Source: Gari tellinella (lineage: Eukaryota; Mollusca; Bivalvia; Cardiida; Psammobiidae). Taken from it: 64,000 nt of DNA. The number at the start of each line of letters is the position of its first letter. Position 1 is the first letter of the stretch. Both the position numbers and the translations under genes were made by a program. Location of the stretch: NCBI GenBank assembly GCA_922989275.2, contig OV277871.1, positions 3,906,001-3,970,000 on the forward strand, in the 5' to 3' direction. The notes under the pieces are model-generated. The model was not told where the DNA came from. It saw only the letters and a program-made list of their open reading frames with translations, and searched no databases. This document shows, one piece after another, positions 27,701 through 39,003 of this stretch.

Positions 27701-29514
27701 TATATCCTTGCTTCTTGTCATTTCGCCACTTCTTGTCAATTCGCCACCTAAGCAAAACTTGGAATTCCGTCACGAGCAGGCTACCGAGGATGTCCGAAAA
27801 CTACAGAGGATATCCGAATACTGGGCCAGTTTAACAACAGAAGATTTCAAGCGCAGAAAATGCGAAAGAATCAGGTAAAATAACAATAATTCATAAAAAG
27901 TTTCAAATCAAAGAACATGTTGGTAATTTTAACTCTATATGCCCGTTGTTACTTTTTATTGTAAAGTTGTAAAAGATATTATTTACTTTTAAAAAATTAA
28001 ATATTTCAAAATCATTAAACAATGTTCAAATTTCATGAAACAAACTATAACATACTGCCAGAGCCTACATTGACCTAATTATCGAACGACCAATCAGAGG
28101 TGGCGAATTGACAAGAAAGCATCCCGGTGATCCAGAGCAATGACCTCGTTCAAAAATGGTACAGTAATTTACATTTGTATTTATTTCACAAGTTTTATTT
28201 GTATATATTCGTGTTATTGAAAGTTCAGTCCAGAATTAGATCCGTGAAAAAGTAAGAAATGTTACATCAGAAAGCGCATGCGCGAAAAATATAGCTAAGG
28301 GTGGCGAAAACACAGGTAAACAGGCTACATGTTCTATCTGCGGAAGACGGCCGTCGATCCCAGCCCGCAGAGATGGTACGGCGAGCATCCGCGCTCCGTT
28401 CCCCTGGGCCAGCGCTATCTGCCGTTGACGGCCTTCGACTCCTGCAGTAGCTCGCCAGGCTGGTACGGCGTGCATCGCTTGGTTCCCCTGGGCCAGCGCT
28501 ATCTGCGGAAGACGGCCGTCGACACCCTCCCCGCAGTAGCTTGCTCTATTTTTGATAAGTATAGTAAATTAAATGAAAACAGGATTTGTTTGCAAAATTC
28601 TATGCCCCCTTATGTGACAGGTCTCTAAATAACCATGGCCTTTGTCTGACATTACCCAACTTGTACTCAAGCTCAAAAGCTTTTTCAGTTGAGTACACAT
28701 GCAGGTACATGTAAGCAAGTTCAACAAATTACAAAATAAAAAAAAAAAGATCTATCTTAAAATATTATCATCATTCTCATGAAAGAAGTTAATGCAATTC
28801 AACTGCCTTTTAAGATGGAATTTGACACTGGCTACATTTAAAATTCTTTACCCGTGTGAATCAAGCAGTAGATCCATCTCGTGCAAAATGTACCTTCTGC
28901 TTAATCATTTGATGTAGCCTGGTTACCTGTGTTTTCGCCACCCTTAGCTATATTTATCGCGCATGCGCCTATCTGATGTAACATTTCTTACTTGTTCACG
29001 GATCTAATTCTGAACTGAACCTTCAATAACACGCATATATACAAATAAAACTTGTGAAATAAATACAAAGTGTAAATAACTACCGTTTTCGAACAAGGTC
29101 ATTGCTCTGGATCACCGGGATGCTTTCTTGTCAAATCGTCACCTCTGATTGGTCGTTCGATAATTAGGTCAATGTAGGCTCTGGCAGTATGTTATAGGTT
29201 GTTTCATGAAACTTGAACATTTTTTAATGATTTTGAAATATTTAATTTAACTTTTACAACTTAACAATATAAAAGTAACAACGGACAACTAGAACATGTA
29301 TTTTGATTGGAAACTTTTTGTGAATTATTGTTATTTTATCTGTTTCTTTCGCATTTTTGGCGCTTGAAATCTACCTGAGTGAAACTATCCTAGTATTCGG
29401 GGATCATCTGTAGTTTTCGGACATCCTCGGTAGCCTGCTCGTGACGGAATTCTAAGTTTTGCTTAGGTGGCGAATTGACAAGAAAGTGGTGATTTGACAA
29501 GAAGCAAGGATATA
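27701..29514. mobile_element. Fold-back element with arms of about 600 bp
   Basis: Left arm 27701-28328 (TATATCCTTGCTTCTTGTCA ... AGGGTGGCGAAAACACAGGT) is inverted at 28914-29514 (ACCTGTGTTTTCGCCACCCT ... AAGAAGCAAGGATATA). The arms differ by scattered substitutions and small indels but align end to end. The ends repeat a short motif, TTGTCA(A/T)TTCGCCAC. The loop (28329-28913) contains GC-rich 81/84-bp repeats. No transposase frame. Confidence 0.85.
28334..28545 (+). repeat. GC-rich, codon-sized tandem repeats in fold-back loop
   Basis: Units start CTATCTGC at 28334, 28415 and 28499 (81 and 84 bp, multiples of three), far more GC-rich than the surroundings. One + frame stays open through all units and reads WYGEHPRSVPLGQRYLPLTA, WYGVHRLVPLGQRYLRKTA; the - strand is open through most of the block too. 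This may be a minisatellite or a captured piece of a repeat-protein gene; no known domain recognised. Confidence 0.6.
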
Positions 29515-29814
29515 CCCATCTGTAACCAGGACTAAACAATACTTATTGATGGAATAAAAATAGCTGACAACTTACAGCACAGTGAAACAATTAAAAGCAG
29601 AAAACATCTTTAAATGCTATCTGCTTTACTTTCATCTTTCTTTAAGTGACCACCTGCCTTATACAATAAATGATTGCTGTACATGTAGCCTCAGTTGTGG
29701 CTACAGAGTTGTTTACTGAATTGCAAAACCTCATCCTTGGCAACTCTCAAGACCTTCACTCTTTGATTTATGTTGGTTGTTTATTGTGAAAACTTACACA
29801 TATTTTTAAATTAT

Positions 29815-30060
29815 TTCAACAGGGGCAATGGTAAAATGGTATGGATTGATCCCATGGATGCGTCAGATTGTATGGCACCACAACACAAAATGGATCATAT
29901 AGCACCGATAGATGATGAGGGATGAAGAGATGAAGATGCTTTCAGGACAGCTGATTTCATCTAATCTCGTTGAATGTGATGAAGGGCATGGTAACATCAC
30001 ACTAACATGGTACCAGACCTTTCAAGGGGAATTCAACAGCCATACAATAGGTAAATTATT
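29815..30060. repeat. SINE-like relic and unassigned open frame
   Basis: 29850-29915 (ATGGCACCACAACACAAAATGG, ATCATATAGCACCGAT) resembles the SINE tail at 13212-13275. The following 29912-30060 has an open frame ending at a possible donor (ATAGGTAAAT), but no partner exon fits, so I do not call a gene. Confidence 0.35.
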
Positions 30061-30298
30061 GCTTCTTTCATTAAAAAAATACATAAATTTAGAAAAATTT
30101 AAAACTTCTACACCAGTCAGCTGAGGTTAGCCTTTATTGAAATTGCAACATGGTGAAAAAACATGCTACTCATCTGGGACTTGCAAACGGTTTGATACAG
30201 ATAAGGCACCACTGATGCGGGGCCTGATCTGGATATACATTGTACTCTGTTTGACACTCAGATTCTTATTCTGTTCGGTAAATTTTTATTTTTTTTTG

Positions 30299-30920
30299 CT
30301 CACCTGGCACGAAGTGCCAAGGTGAGCTATTGTGATCGCCCTGTGTCCGTCGTCGTCCGTCCGTCTGTCCGTCGTCAAACTTTTTCTTTAAAGATTTTCT
30401 TCTTAGAAACCACTGGGCCAATTTCTTCAAAACTTCATAGGATTGTTCCTTGTAGGGTACTCTCTCAGATTTTTCAAATATAGGTCATCCAATTGAAATT
30501 GTGGTTGCCATGGCAACCAATTGAAAAAACTTTAAAAATCTTCTTGTCTGAAACCGCTGGTACGATTTGAAAGTAATTTCACACAAACGATCCATGGGTG
30601 TCGACCCTCTACCAGATTTCTTAAAATAATTTTGATATCTAAAAAACATGGCCGCCAGTGGGTGGGGCACATTTTCCTTATGTTACTATTTAGTAAAAAC
30701 TTTAAAAATCTTCTTCTGTGAAACTACTGGTCCAAATTGAAAATAATTTTACACAAATGATCCATTCATGACTCTCTACCTGATTTCTTAAAATCATTTT
30801 GTTATCTTTAAAATCATGGCCGCCAGTGGGTGGGGCAAGTTTTCCTTATATTTCTGTATAGAAAATCTTTAAAAATCTTTTTCTCTGAAACTATTGGTCT
30901 GATTTAAGAATCAAGTACTT
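30299..30920 (+). repeat. AGCTCACC stem-loop element, no tandem core
   Basis: Hairpin GCTCACCTGGCACGAAGTGC with complement at 30299-30328, GTCCGTCGTCGTCCGTCCGTC, then two or three loose internal repeats (TTTAAAAATCTTCTTGTCTG..., TGGCCGCCAGTGGGTGGGGC twice). The 3' hairpin is missing. Confidence 0.65.
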
Positions 30921-31150
30921 GAACCAGATAAAAACTACCTTGGCAAACAGCGTAGACTGACCTTTAGATGACATCTACATGGCCTTGACATTTGTCTGAC
31001 TTAACCCAAGTTGTACTTTTCTCAAGAGATTCTTTGGTGCACATGCCAAAATGAAGTCTATCACATGTAGTCATGTGACCAATGTTAAGTTCTGCCTATT
31101 TGGCCTTTAAAAGCTGAGTCTCCTTAAAATGCAAAATATTTTCTTACATT

Positions 31151-31520
31151 ATGTTATAACTTAAAGCGCCTACAAATAGTAAATAATTGAAAGAAAACAT
31201 TTGAAAGACAAGTTAAAGGCAATGTGTGTGGGTCATTAGATTGAAAAAATAAGATAGTAATGTGTACAGTCCTGACAGTAAAATTATTTTCATTTCAGTC
31301 CATGAAATCGGATTTATTATTACGAGTCAGGGCTTATGTTATAACTTAAAGCGCCTACAAATAGTAAATAATTGAAAGAAAACATTTGAAAGACAAGTTA
31401 AAGGCAATGTGTGTGGGTCATTAGATTGAAAAAATAAGATAGTAATGTGTACAGTCCTGACAGTAAAATTATTTTCATTTCAGTCCATGAAATCGGATTT
31501 ATTATTACGAGTCAGGGCTC
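31151..31520. repeat. Perfect 185-bp tandem duplication
   Basis: 31151-31335 and 31336-31520 are identical except for the last base (ATGTTATAACTTAAAGCGCC ... TACGAGTCAGGGCT). The second copy runs into a hAT-like MITE at 31513; the first has only its first few bases. Very recent duplication or an assembly join. Confidence 0.92.
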
Positions 31521-31691
31521 CACATAAGTTGAAGTAATCAGACCAAATGTAGCTTTTCTTTATGTCAGCACCAATGCCTATGGTGTTCCCCTTTATTAGA
31601 ATTGTCTTGAAAACAGGATTCTAATAAGTAGTCACACCACTGGGTTTAATGTAGACATAAAGAATTTACTTTTCAGTTATCTGAAACCCTG
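31513..31691. repeat. Diverged hAT-like MITE
   Basis: CAGGGCTCCACATAAG to AGTTATCTGAAACCCTG, with the central TTAGAATTGTCTTG/CAGGATTCTAATAAG pair. Confidence 0.6.
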
Positions 31692-32369
31692 TGTTAGTAG
31701 AACTATTCAACATTAATTTATCATCATGTTGATTTGGAACTTTAACTCCATTGATTGAATTCATACCAGACATGCTGAAAAATTCATGGGACAGTACAAA
31801 TTAGCCAAAACCATGCCTTATTCACATGTTTCCATAAAGCCAAATAATACTTAACATTGCCTCCAAAATTCAGCTTATGCTTTATAAAGAATAGTTAAAG
31901 AATCTTCAACATAACCTCCTGCTTTCGCACAAGTAACTTTGCTAAAGCAGGAAATTGTGAGGGACCACTAGTGTCACTGTGTGGAATAAAATCTGCTTTT
32001 TGGTCAATATGTTAAGTTGTACAACAATAATAAAAGAAAACAACAACACAAAAAGTCCTGCAATGTTTCAGACCTGTAGAGTGCCTTATACATAACAATC
32101 AATTATTTATGTACTATCTATTGCAGAATCATCACAACCAGTGCAATGTTTGGAATGTTTCCCTACCTGAAGTGGTAAACAATGAAGGCCAAGCATTAAC
32201 CATGAGTATCCTATCCAAGATAGACTTTCAAACAGAGAGTCAGTGACTATGATGCAAATTAAAACTGACTTTTTTCAAGGGAGAACAACATAATTATGTG
32301 CTGAATTTGAGTAATAAATATATGAACTGATTAGAGCGGTGGATAAGTTGAAATGGATGGAAATTCCAT

Positions 32370-32588
32370 GTCAGCACCAAATCCTATGGTGTAATTTAAC
32401 TTATTATTAGAATTGTCTCTTTTAACCAATTCTGGTTTAAACAATACTTTATTCAAATAATGAAATGGATTGGACAACAGGCATTGCCTCACCAATTCTA
32501 ATCACTAAATGAGTAGTCACACCATATGGTTTAATGCAGACATAAAGATTTAAGTTCTTGAAGTACTCCCCTTATTTGGAGCCCTGTG
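32370..32588. repeat. hAT-like MITE with internal insertion
   Basis: CAGCACCAAATCCTATGGTG ... TCTAATCACTAAATGAG ... CCCCTTATTTGGAGCCCTG; the hairpin centre is enlarged by about 60 bp of extra sequence. Confidence 0.5.
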
Positions 32589-32632
32589 TCCATGTTAATT
32601 ATTTTAAAGAAAAATTATGTTGTGTGATTTTT

Positions 32633-32800
32633 AGCTCACCTGAGCCAAAGGGTCAAGGTGAGCTATTGGGATGGCCCTGTGTCCGTTGTGCGTTGTGCTT
32701 TAAATGACATCTTCTCCTATACCGCTTGACAGAATTCAACCAAACTTTACAGAAATGTTCCTTGGGTCAAGCTCTTTCAAATTTGTTCAAAGAATAAACA
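32633..32800 (+). repeat. AGCTCACC stem-loop element, 5' part
   Basis: Hairpin at 32633-32664 (AGCTCACCTGAGCCAAAGGG...), GGCCCTGTGTCCGTTGTGCG, CCAAACTTTACAGAAATG. Cut at about 32800 by the reversed 3' end of another copy. Confidence 0.65.
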
Positions 32801-33410
32801 AGAGGGCCATGGCCCTTAATTCGCTCACCTGAGGTCATTGTGCCTTAGCTTAATAGGCAAGACAACATTTTAATATAGCTGTAAATGGAATTATCTTCCA
32901 GACAAAAAAAACATGACAAATTGGAATAACTTAAAAAAATATTGTTGGCAGAGTTATGGCCATTATCCATGACACTTCTTCTTATCAAGCTACATGTATT
33001 TCCATATGATTATTTATTGCGCACTCTGCTTTACTTTCAACCTGCTTTAAGTTATCATCTACTAAGATATAGATACTATTTCTTATATCTTACATGTTTA
33101 TGACTATATAAAGTGGAATTATTTTCTTTAGAGGAGGAATAAATTAAAGGCGTAAAAAGGCATATGTATGGGGTAATGGGTTAACATCAGTAGAACTGGA
33201 GTTATCTCAAAGACAAGAAAATATGACACCGGGAAATATCTCAAAATTGACATTGACCTTTGTACGACATGACCCAAGTTATAAAGTTTCTAACTTTAAC
33301 AAAGTTATGGCTAAGATTAAAGTTGTGGACTGACAGACAAACAAATGGACAAACAGACAAAAAAGCAGACAGACAAAAACAATATGCCCCCAACTGCAGG
33401 GCATAAATAT
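32801..33410 (-). repeat. Reversed stem-loop element fragments
   Basis: AGAGGGCCATGGCCCTTAA plus TTCGCTCACCTGAGG (32801-32835) is the reversed 3' end of the AGCTCACC family. An AAGCAGG half MITE occupies 33014-33183. 33205-33410 ends in the reversed ATGCCCCCAACTGCAGGGCAT hairpin with GACAGACAAAAAC tracts, a different stem-loop family. Confidence 0.6.
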
Positions 33411-34224
33411 ATAGCAGACACCACCATATGCAACCTCATCAGCTGACCAGCTGACCTGAGTTCAGTTATGTAACTCTGCCAGTAGGAAATTTGGCTAGGG
33501 TCTAACTCTTATTATGCTGAATTGCTGTCTGCTATACATATTTTGAATATTAAACATATGTATAAATATGGCAAAAGACATAATTACATAACTGTCAGTG
33601 GATCACTTCCAGTATGAAGCAGACTAAACCATTTATAAACTTTAGCAGACAACATGTTCAGCTAAGACCATCAGTTCAGTGGCTGAGGTCAACTACTGGG
33701 TAGTATGGTAGAATTAGCAACTGCTCTGAAGGCTTACCCTTACCAGACTGAAATGATATCTGCTTAAAACCAGAGACTTTTAAAGTCTCTGCTTAAAACC
33801 TACTGTATGCGAAAAGTGACAAAAAAAAGAATTTAGAACATGTTCAGTTGGTAAATGAGTACCAATAGTTTGGATCCAAATTAGATGCAGCATTATGTTG
33901 CATCTGATCTGGATCCAAAATGTTTGCAAATATTGGCTATTTGCCCTTAGTATATTAAGAGTAACTCAGGTAAAATACAGTTCTGCTTTTGCTTCATCAA
34001 AAATACTGTAAAACCTGCCTAGAGCAGCACTTAAACTGCGCAGGGTGGCGTCAAGTGTGACCCTAGGGATTTCATTTTAACAAACTATAGAGGGATCGAC
34101 CAGGAGATTCTACTGTAAAAATATCAAAGCTTAGGGCCTAGTAGTTTTTAGCAAGAAGATTTTTTTAAATTTTTTGCTTTTTTGCTTTTTCAAGCAGAGT
34201 TTTTGCTTTTTCTCTTTCATTTAG

Positions 34225-34367
34225 ACAACTTCTGTAGAGAAGCATCCAAGGAACATCATGAGCAGTTTGAATCCGCCCTACAATCCCCGGGTTCAGAGGA
34301 GATGTCGTTTGAAGTAAAAGTGAACGGACAGACGTACTACGGACAATGAGCGGTCACAATAGCTCAC

Positions 34368-34398
<31 letters not shown>

Positions 34399-34399
34399 C
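34225..34399 (-). repeat. AGCTCACC stem-loop element, 5' part, reversed
   Basis: Read on the - strand it starts AGCTCACCTGAGCCGAAGGC, GTGAGCTATTGTGACCGCTC, GTCCGTAGTACGTCTGTCCG, CGACATCTCCTC and GTTCCTTGGATGC, matching the copy at 36742. It mimics an exon on the + strand (see rejected items). Confidence 0.75.
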
Positions 34400-34972
34400 A
34401 ATGCAGAACTCTGGTTGCCATGGCAACCAAAGTGAAAAAATAAGGAAATCTTAAAAAATCTTCTTGTCAAAAACTGCAATGGTCAGAGCTTAGATATTTG
34501 GCACATAGCATCATCTACAGGTCCTCTATCAAGTTTGTTCAAATTATGCCCCTGGGGTCAAAATTGGCCCTGCCCCGGGGGTCACAGTTATACATAGAGT
34601 TATATAGTGAAATTTTCAAACGTCTTCTTCTCTGAAACTAATATGGCCAGAGCTTTGATATTTGGCATGGTTGCACTTCTAGATGACCTATACCAAAATT
34701 GTTCAAATGGTCCTGGTCGGTTGCATAACTAGGTCACAGAAGCTAAAAATAGATTTTTTCAATGGAAAAATCTTCTTGTCTTAATTAAACCCTAGTACCC
34801 TGATCTTAGATATTTGGCACATAGCATCATATACAGGTCCTCTATCAAGATTGTTCAAATTTAATAATGCCCCTCGGGTAAAAAATGACTCCTCCTGGAC
34901 ATAAACCATTATCTCCATTTTGTCAGCTATTCTCAGGTGAGCGAAATATGCCCCATGGGGCTCTTGTTTTTT
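34400..34972 (+). repeat. AGCTCACC stem-loop element, 3' part
   Basis: From AACAATGCAGAACTCTGG through the internal units (TTAGATATTTGGCACATAGC twice) to CTCAGGTGAGCGAAATATGC and the CCCCATGGGG hairpin, ending CTCTTGTTTT. Confidence 0.75.
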
Positions 34973-36155
34973 ACTGCTGTGTATTATCAGAACTGATGAA
35001 ATAGAAAAAAAAGCAAATTAAATATAAATTAAATATTTTTCCTGTTGTGTTTTTAAATAATTCCTAAAATCTTGGTGCAGTATAAGTGCCAGTAAAAAAA
35101 AACAGAATTGAAAGCCCAAGAGAACCTTAATTTTAAAAAGATCATGTTTTTCTTTTTGTATGTGATATTTCACTCTCTGACACTTATTTTGAATATTGAT
35201 GCCAACAATTGTTTCAGTTACAGTAAAGCATATCTATTAAAACCACTACATGAGGTCCAATTGTTGGTTTGCAAGACAACTTGTCAAGTGGCTGCATTAT
35301 GCAAGATTATTTAGATAAAAGTAAAGCAGAAAGCCCCTTAGGTGCTTTCTGAATACTTTCACCTTGCTTTACTCCTTTCCTCTATAGCAAAAAGTGCAAA
35401 TCTCCTATATCCAACTATGTCAAAAACACTGACTGCTTCAAGTAAGATGAAAGTAACTTTTTGCAGGGAGCTCCTGCCAGAGCTTTTTGCTTTACTTTTA
35501 TCTTGCTTTGAAAATGTGTTTAAAATAGTCACTGGGTAGCAGGTACTCATTTGAAATCCTTATACTGAGGTGTAGGTAGAGGTGCTGGAGGCACTTCTGT
35601 GGAGGAAAGGGTAAAACTTTTGCCTGTCTTTAAAACACAGCAAATAGTTAGATCATAAGTGATTGAAATAAGAGCTGTTTTGGTGTTATTGATTTATCCA
35701 AATGAACAGTCTTTTATGATATTCAATACAAGTTGCATCGTTAAAGCAAAATGAAAGTAAAACAGAAATGTCTTACCTGAGCATTCTGATTTACTTTTGA
35801 TTTTGCCTTTAGCAATACACTGCATTACACAGTTTAATACAGGGACAAGTGGTTTTTGATTTGGGCAGGTGATATTTGCATCAAAACTGAGAAATGATGA
35901 ATTTATACCTGTGTTTTATCTTGGCATTAAAACACGTGCAGGATTTGAGATGCGTAGATCTAGTAATTAAATAAAGAGGCCGATTTATGTCACCGGATTG
36001 GACTAGTGTTCTAGTCTCTGATAATCTGACAATTTGATAGACTATGATAGGCTATATTTGCATCACTGACATCTCATTACAATTAATTAAATTAATTGTA
36101 CTGCAACAGAATGCAAGTTTTGCCCACACAGTATTACTGTATTTCGGTTTCATTT
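34973..36155. other. No recognised gene
   Basis: AT-rich. Several short inverted AAAGTAAAGCAGAAAGC/GCTTTCTGAATACTTTC pairs (35318-35370, 35440-35510, 35745-35812) are remnants of hairpin cores. No coding segment supported. Confidence 0.5.
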
Positions 36156-36480
36156 TTATGCCCCCGCACAACTTAGTCGGGGGCATATCGTTTTTGGTCT
36201 GTCTGTCTGTTTGTCTGTGCACAACTTTAACCTTGGCCGTAACTTTTGAACAACATGGAATAGAGACTTTATATCTGTTGTGTGTACTCACCTCAAGAAG
36301 CTTTTGAGGTCAGTACAACTCGGGTCATGTCTGGCAAAGGTCAACGTCATTTAGAGGTAAAATCGGGTGAAAAGGGAGATAACTCATCCTGTATTACTTC
36401 ATGTGAATAGGAAGGGAGATAACTCATCCTAGCTGGCCATAACTCTTTGATCATGTGATCATTTCTTAATTTAGAAATAA
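36156..36480 (+). repeat. ATGCCCCC stem-loop repeat
   Basis: Hairpin ATGCCCCCGCACAACTTAG with TCGGGGGCAT, then TCTGTCTGTCTGTTTGTCTG and AACTTTAACCTTGGCCGTAAC. Decayed relatives at 47408 and (reversed) 33205-33410. Right end uncertain. Confidence 0.6.
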
Positions 36481-36741
36481 GTCCTCAATAGGACATTTGA
36501 CAAACCTTGTTATGACGATGACGTCATGACATCAATATAATGTAATGATCTTACGGTGATGATGCATTTGAATAAGCTAGAAAAAGCTTGTTTCTTTGTA
36601 CATTTTAACACAACAACAACAAGGAGTACAATTATAACCTGCTGTATGATTTTACTTGGAAACCAAATGAATACATTGCAGAAAACCTCAGGGGCATTTC
36701 TCACTTTCTGTGACACCATTCTTGTCATCAATTGTTTTATT

Positions 36742-37465
36742 AGCTCACCTGAGCCAAAGGCTCAAGGTGAGCTATTGGGATGGCCCTGTGTCCGTCGTCG
36801 TCCGTCGTCGTTAACAATTGCTTCAAATGACATCTCCTCCTCAGATTTCAACCAAACTTTACAGAAATGTTCCTTGGGTCAAGCTCTTTCAAATTTGTTC
36901 AAAGAATTAAAAACAATGCAGATGGCAAACAAAGTGAAAAAATAAGGAACTCTTTAAAAATCTTCTTGTCAAAATCTGCAAGGGCCAGAGCTTAGATATT
37001 TGGCACATAGCATGATCTACAGATCCTTTATCAAGTTTGTTCAAATTATGCCCCTGGGGTCAAAATTGGCCCCGCCCCGGGGGTCACAGTTTTGCATAGT
37101 GTTATATAGTGAAAAGTTCAAACGTCTTCTTCTCTGACACTAATATGGCCAGAGCTTTGATATTCGGCATGGTGACAGTTCTAGATGTCCTTTACCTATT
37201 TTGTACAAATTGTTCCAGTCTGTTGCATAATTAGGTCACATGAGCTATACATAGATTTTTCAATGGAAACTTAAAAAAATCTTCTTATCTAAAAGCCTAG
37301 TACTCTTATCTTAGACATTTGGCACATAGCATCATCTTCAAGTCCTCTATCAATATTGTTCAAATTATGCCCTGGTTAAATATGACCCCGTCCTGGACAT
37401 AAATCATTATCTCTGTTTTGTCAGCTTTTCTCAGGTGAGCGAAATATGCCCCATAGGGCTCTTGT
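36742..37465 (+). mobile_element. AGCTCACC stem-loop element, complete
   Basis: Head hairpin 36742-36773, GTCCGTCGTCGTCCGTCGTC, internal diverged units with TTAGATATTTGGCACATAGC, and the 3' end CTCAGGTGAGCGAAATATGC, CCCCATAGGG hairpin, CTCTTGTT. No tandem array as at 13771-15417, so the family varies in its core. Confidence 0.75.
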
Positions 37466-37867
37466 TAGTTCATCCGAGACTTTTAAAGTGAACTAGATCT
37501 ATAGTGATCAGTAGATGTCTGTTGTCCGTCAACATTTGGTTTGGTACACGCTAGCGACCATAGATCTACCCCTATCAAGTTCATATTTGCTCAGGATTTT
37601 CATCTTGAAGGGTTGTAGCTTCACTTTGAATATGGGTCATATGGGGTCAAAAAGCAGGTCACAATGTCATATCTTAGATAATACTTATAAAGACTCTAGG
37701 TAAAAGTACCACTATATTGTCAAAATCAGGAAGCATTGAGTTTTACTTATTAGTACAATTTTGCTTTTTTTCCGTCCATAGGCAAAGCCTAAATACATAT
37801 TAACCATCTACGACCACGCAGCAGCCACTTCAAAATCGTACAACCACCTAACGAATGCTGTGATGTA

Positions 37868-38104
37868 CATTGGAGAATGTGTTATTCTTTCACAATAAAC
37901 GCGTTTACGCTAAAACTATTATTTCTATTGCAAACAGTTTGGAGCCAGATCAGACGCCGGGTAACCCGGCGTCTGATCAGGCTCCAAACTGTTTGCCACC
38001 AAGATAAACATGAATTATCAGGATTGTCCAAAAGTTGCACTTTTCTACCTTTTAGTGTTTTGCGTTTGCGTTTAAACGGGAAAGAATAACAGATTCTCCA
38101 CTAG
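37868..38104. mobile_element. TA-flanked CAGTGGAGAA MITE
   Basis: CATTGGAGAATGTGTTATTC after TA to GAATAACAGATTCTCCACTA. The central palindrome AAACAGTTTGGAGCCAGATC/GCCGGGTAACCCGGC is perfect. Confidence 0.8.
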
Positions 38105-38269
38105 TATACTAACCGTTGCAAATGCTGTTTGCAAGCCTGGTGTGATCGGAGCCTTGGAAACTGGAATGCAGTGCTCCCTCTCAACAACGACACCCAATGG
38201 GAGACACAGATTGTGTGTGTTGTTCGGAGGGAGTTGTTAAAGGGAGGGAAATTTAATACTCCGAGAGTG

Positions 38270-38334
38270 CAAACAGTTTGAATCCAGATCAGACGCCGTG
38301 TTACACGGCGTCTGATATTGATTCAAACTGTTTG
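38270..38334. repeat. AAACAGTTTGAAT palindromic core
   Basis: CAAACAGTTTGAATCCAGATC, centre GACGCCGTGTTACACGGCGTC, inverted arm with one mismatch patch (TGATATTGATTC). A stand-alone copy of the core hairpin. Confidence 0.75.
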
Positions 38335-39003
38335 TCACTAGCCGTTATGTTTCTTCTGTCAACAGTGCCAATATGAAATTTTGAGAAAAAACAGCAGGCT
38401 ACAATTTTAAGCAAAAACGGAGACGATATTGCTGCCGTGAAATTGTATTGTTCGGGGAATAGCGGCAAGCATTGTTGTAAGAAGGGAATCGTTGTAGGGA
38501 GGAAACTCTACAGTCCAATGTAAATCAGCAATGTAATGGTTAATACAAGGGCACCTGGTTCCATCAATTTTGACAAACTCTATGACTTTAAAGTCTGTTA
38601 TGATTTTGAGTATCAGATTTAATATCCTCAGATGAACGATATAAGGGCAATAATGGTAATCTCGTTTATTATTATATGCCCTTCTTTTCATACAGGGTTA
38701 TCTTTCCCCACCCGGAGAAAGAATATCCACATTTTTTTTATCAAACTAGCTGGATCTAGTCCATATTTGTCCGGTTGTAGCACTTATGGACGATTCGAGT
38801 TTCAATTTGGTCTAGTCCATTTTTGAAGGGTTTGGGTTTTGCAAGAAATGACAAACCGTGCAGACAATGCTCAAAGGGCTCCCTCTGTGTGGATCTACAA
38901 TGTTTGCTTAGGACAAGTTTACTCTCCAAAGGTACACTGTTGGTTAATTAAGAGTACACTCGTCGCTAGGGTTGAATGTGTTAAAAACCCTTATCTGCCC
39001 TGT

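Noticed and set aside
29690..30060. Series of protein-like frames (VATELFTELQNL; ITLTWYQTFQG) with possible splice sites
   Set aside because: Part of it matches a SINE tail seen twice elsewhere, and frames and phases do not join.
34225..34349. Exon-like + strand segment with strong acceptor and 40-codon frame ending in TGA
   Set aside because: On the - strand it is the head of the AGCTCACC stem-loop repeat (matches the copy at 36742), so the frame is chance.
36556..36945. 129-codon + strand frame
   Set aside because: Its second half is the AGCTCACC stem-loop head; the first half has no support.
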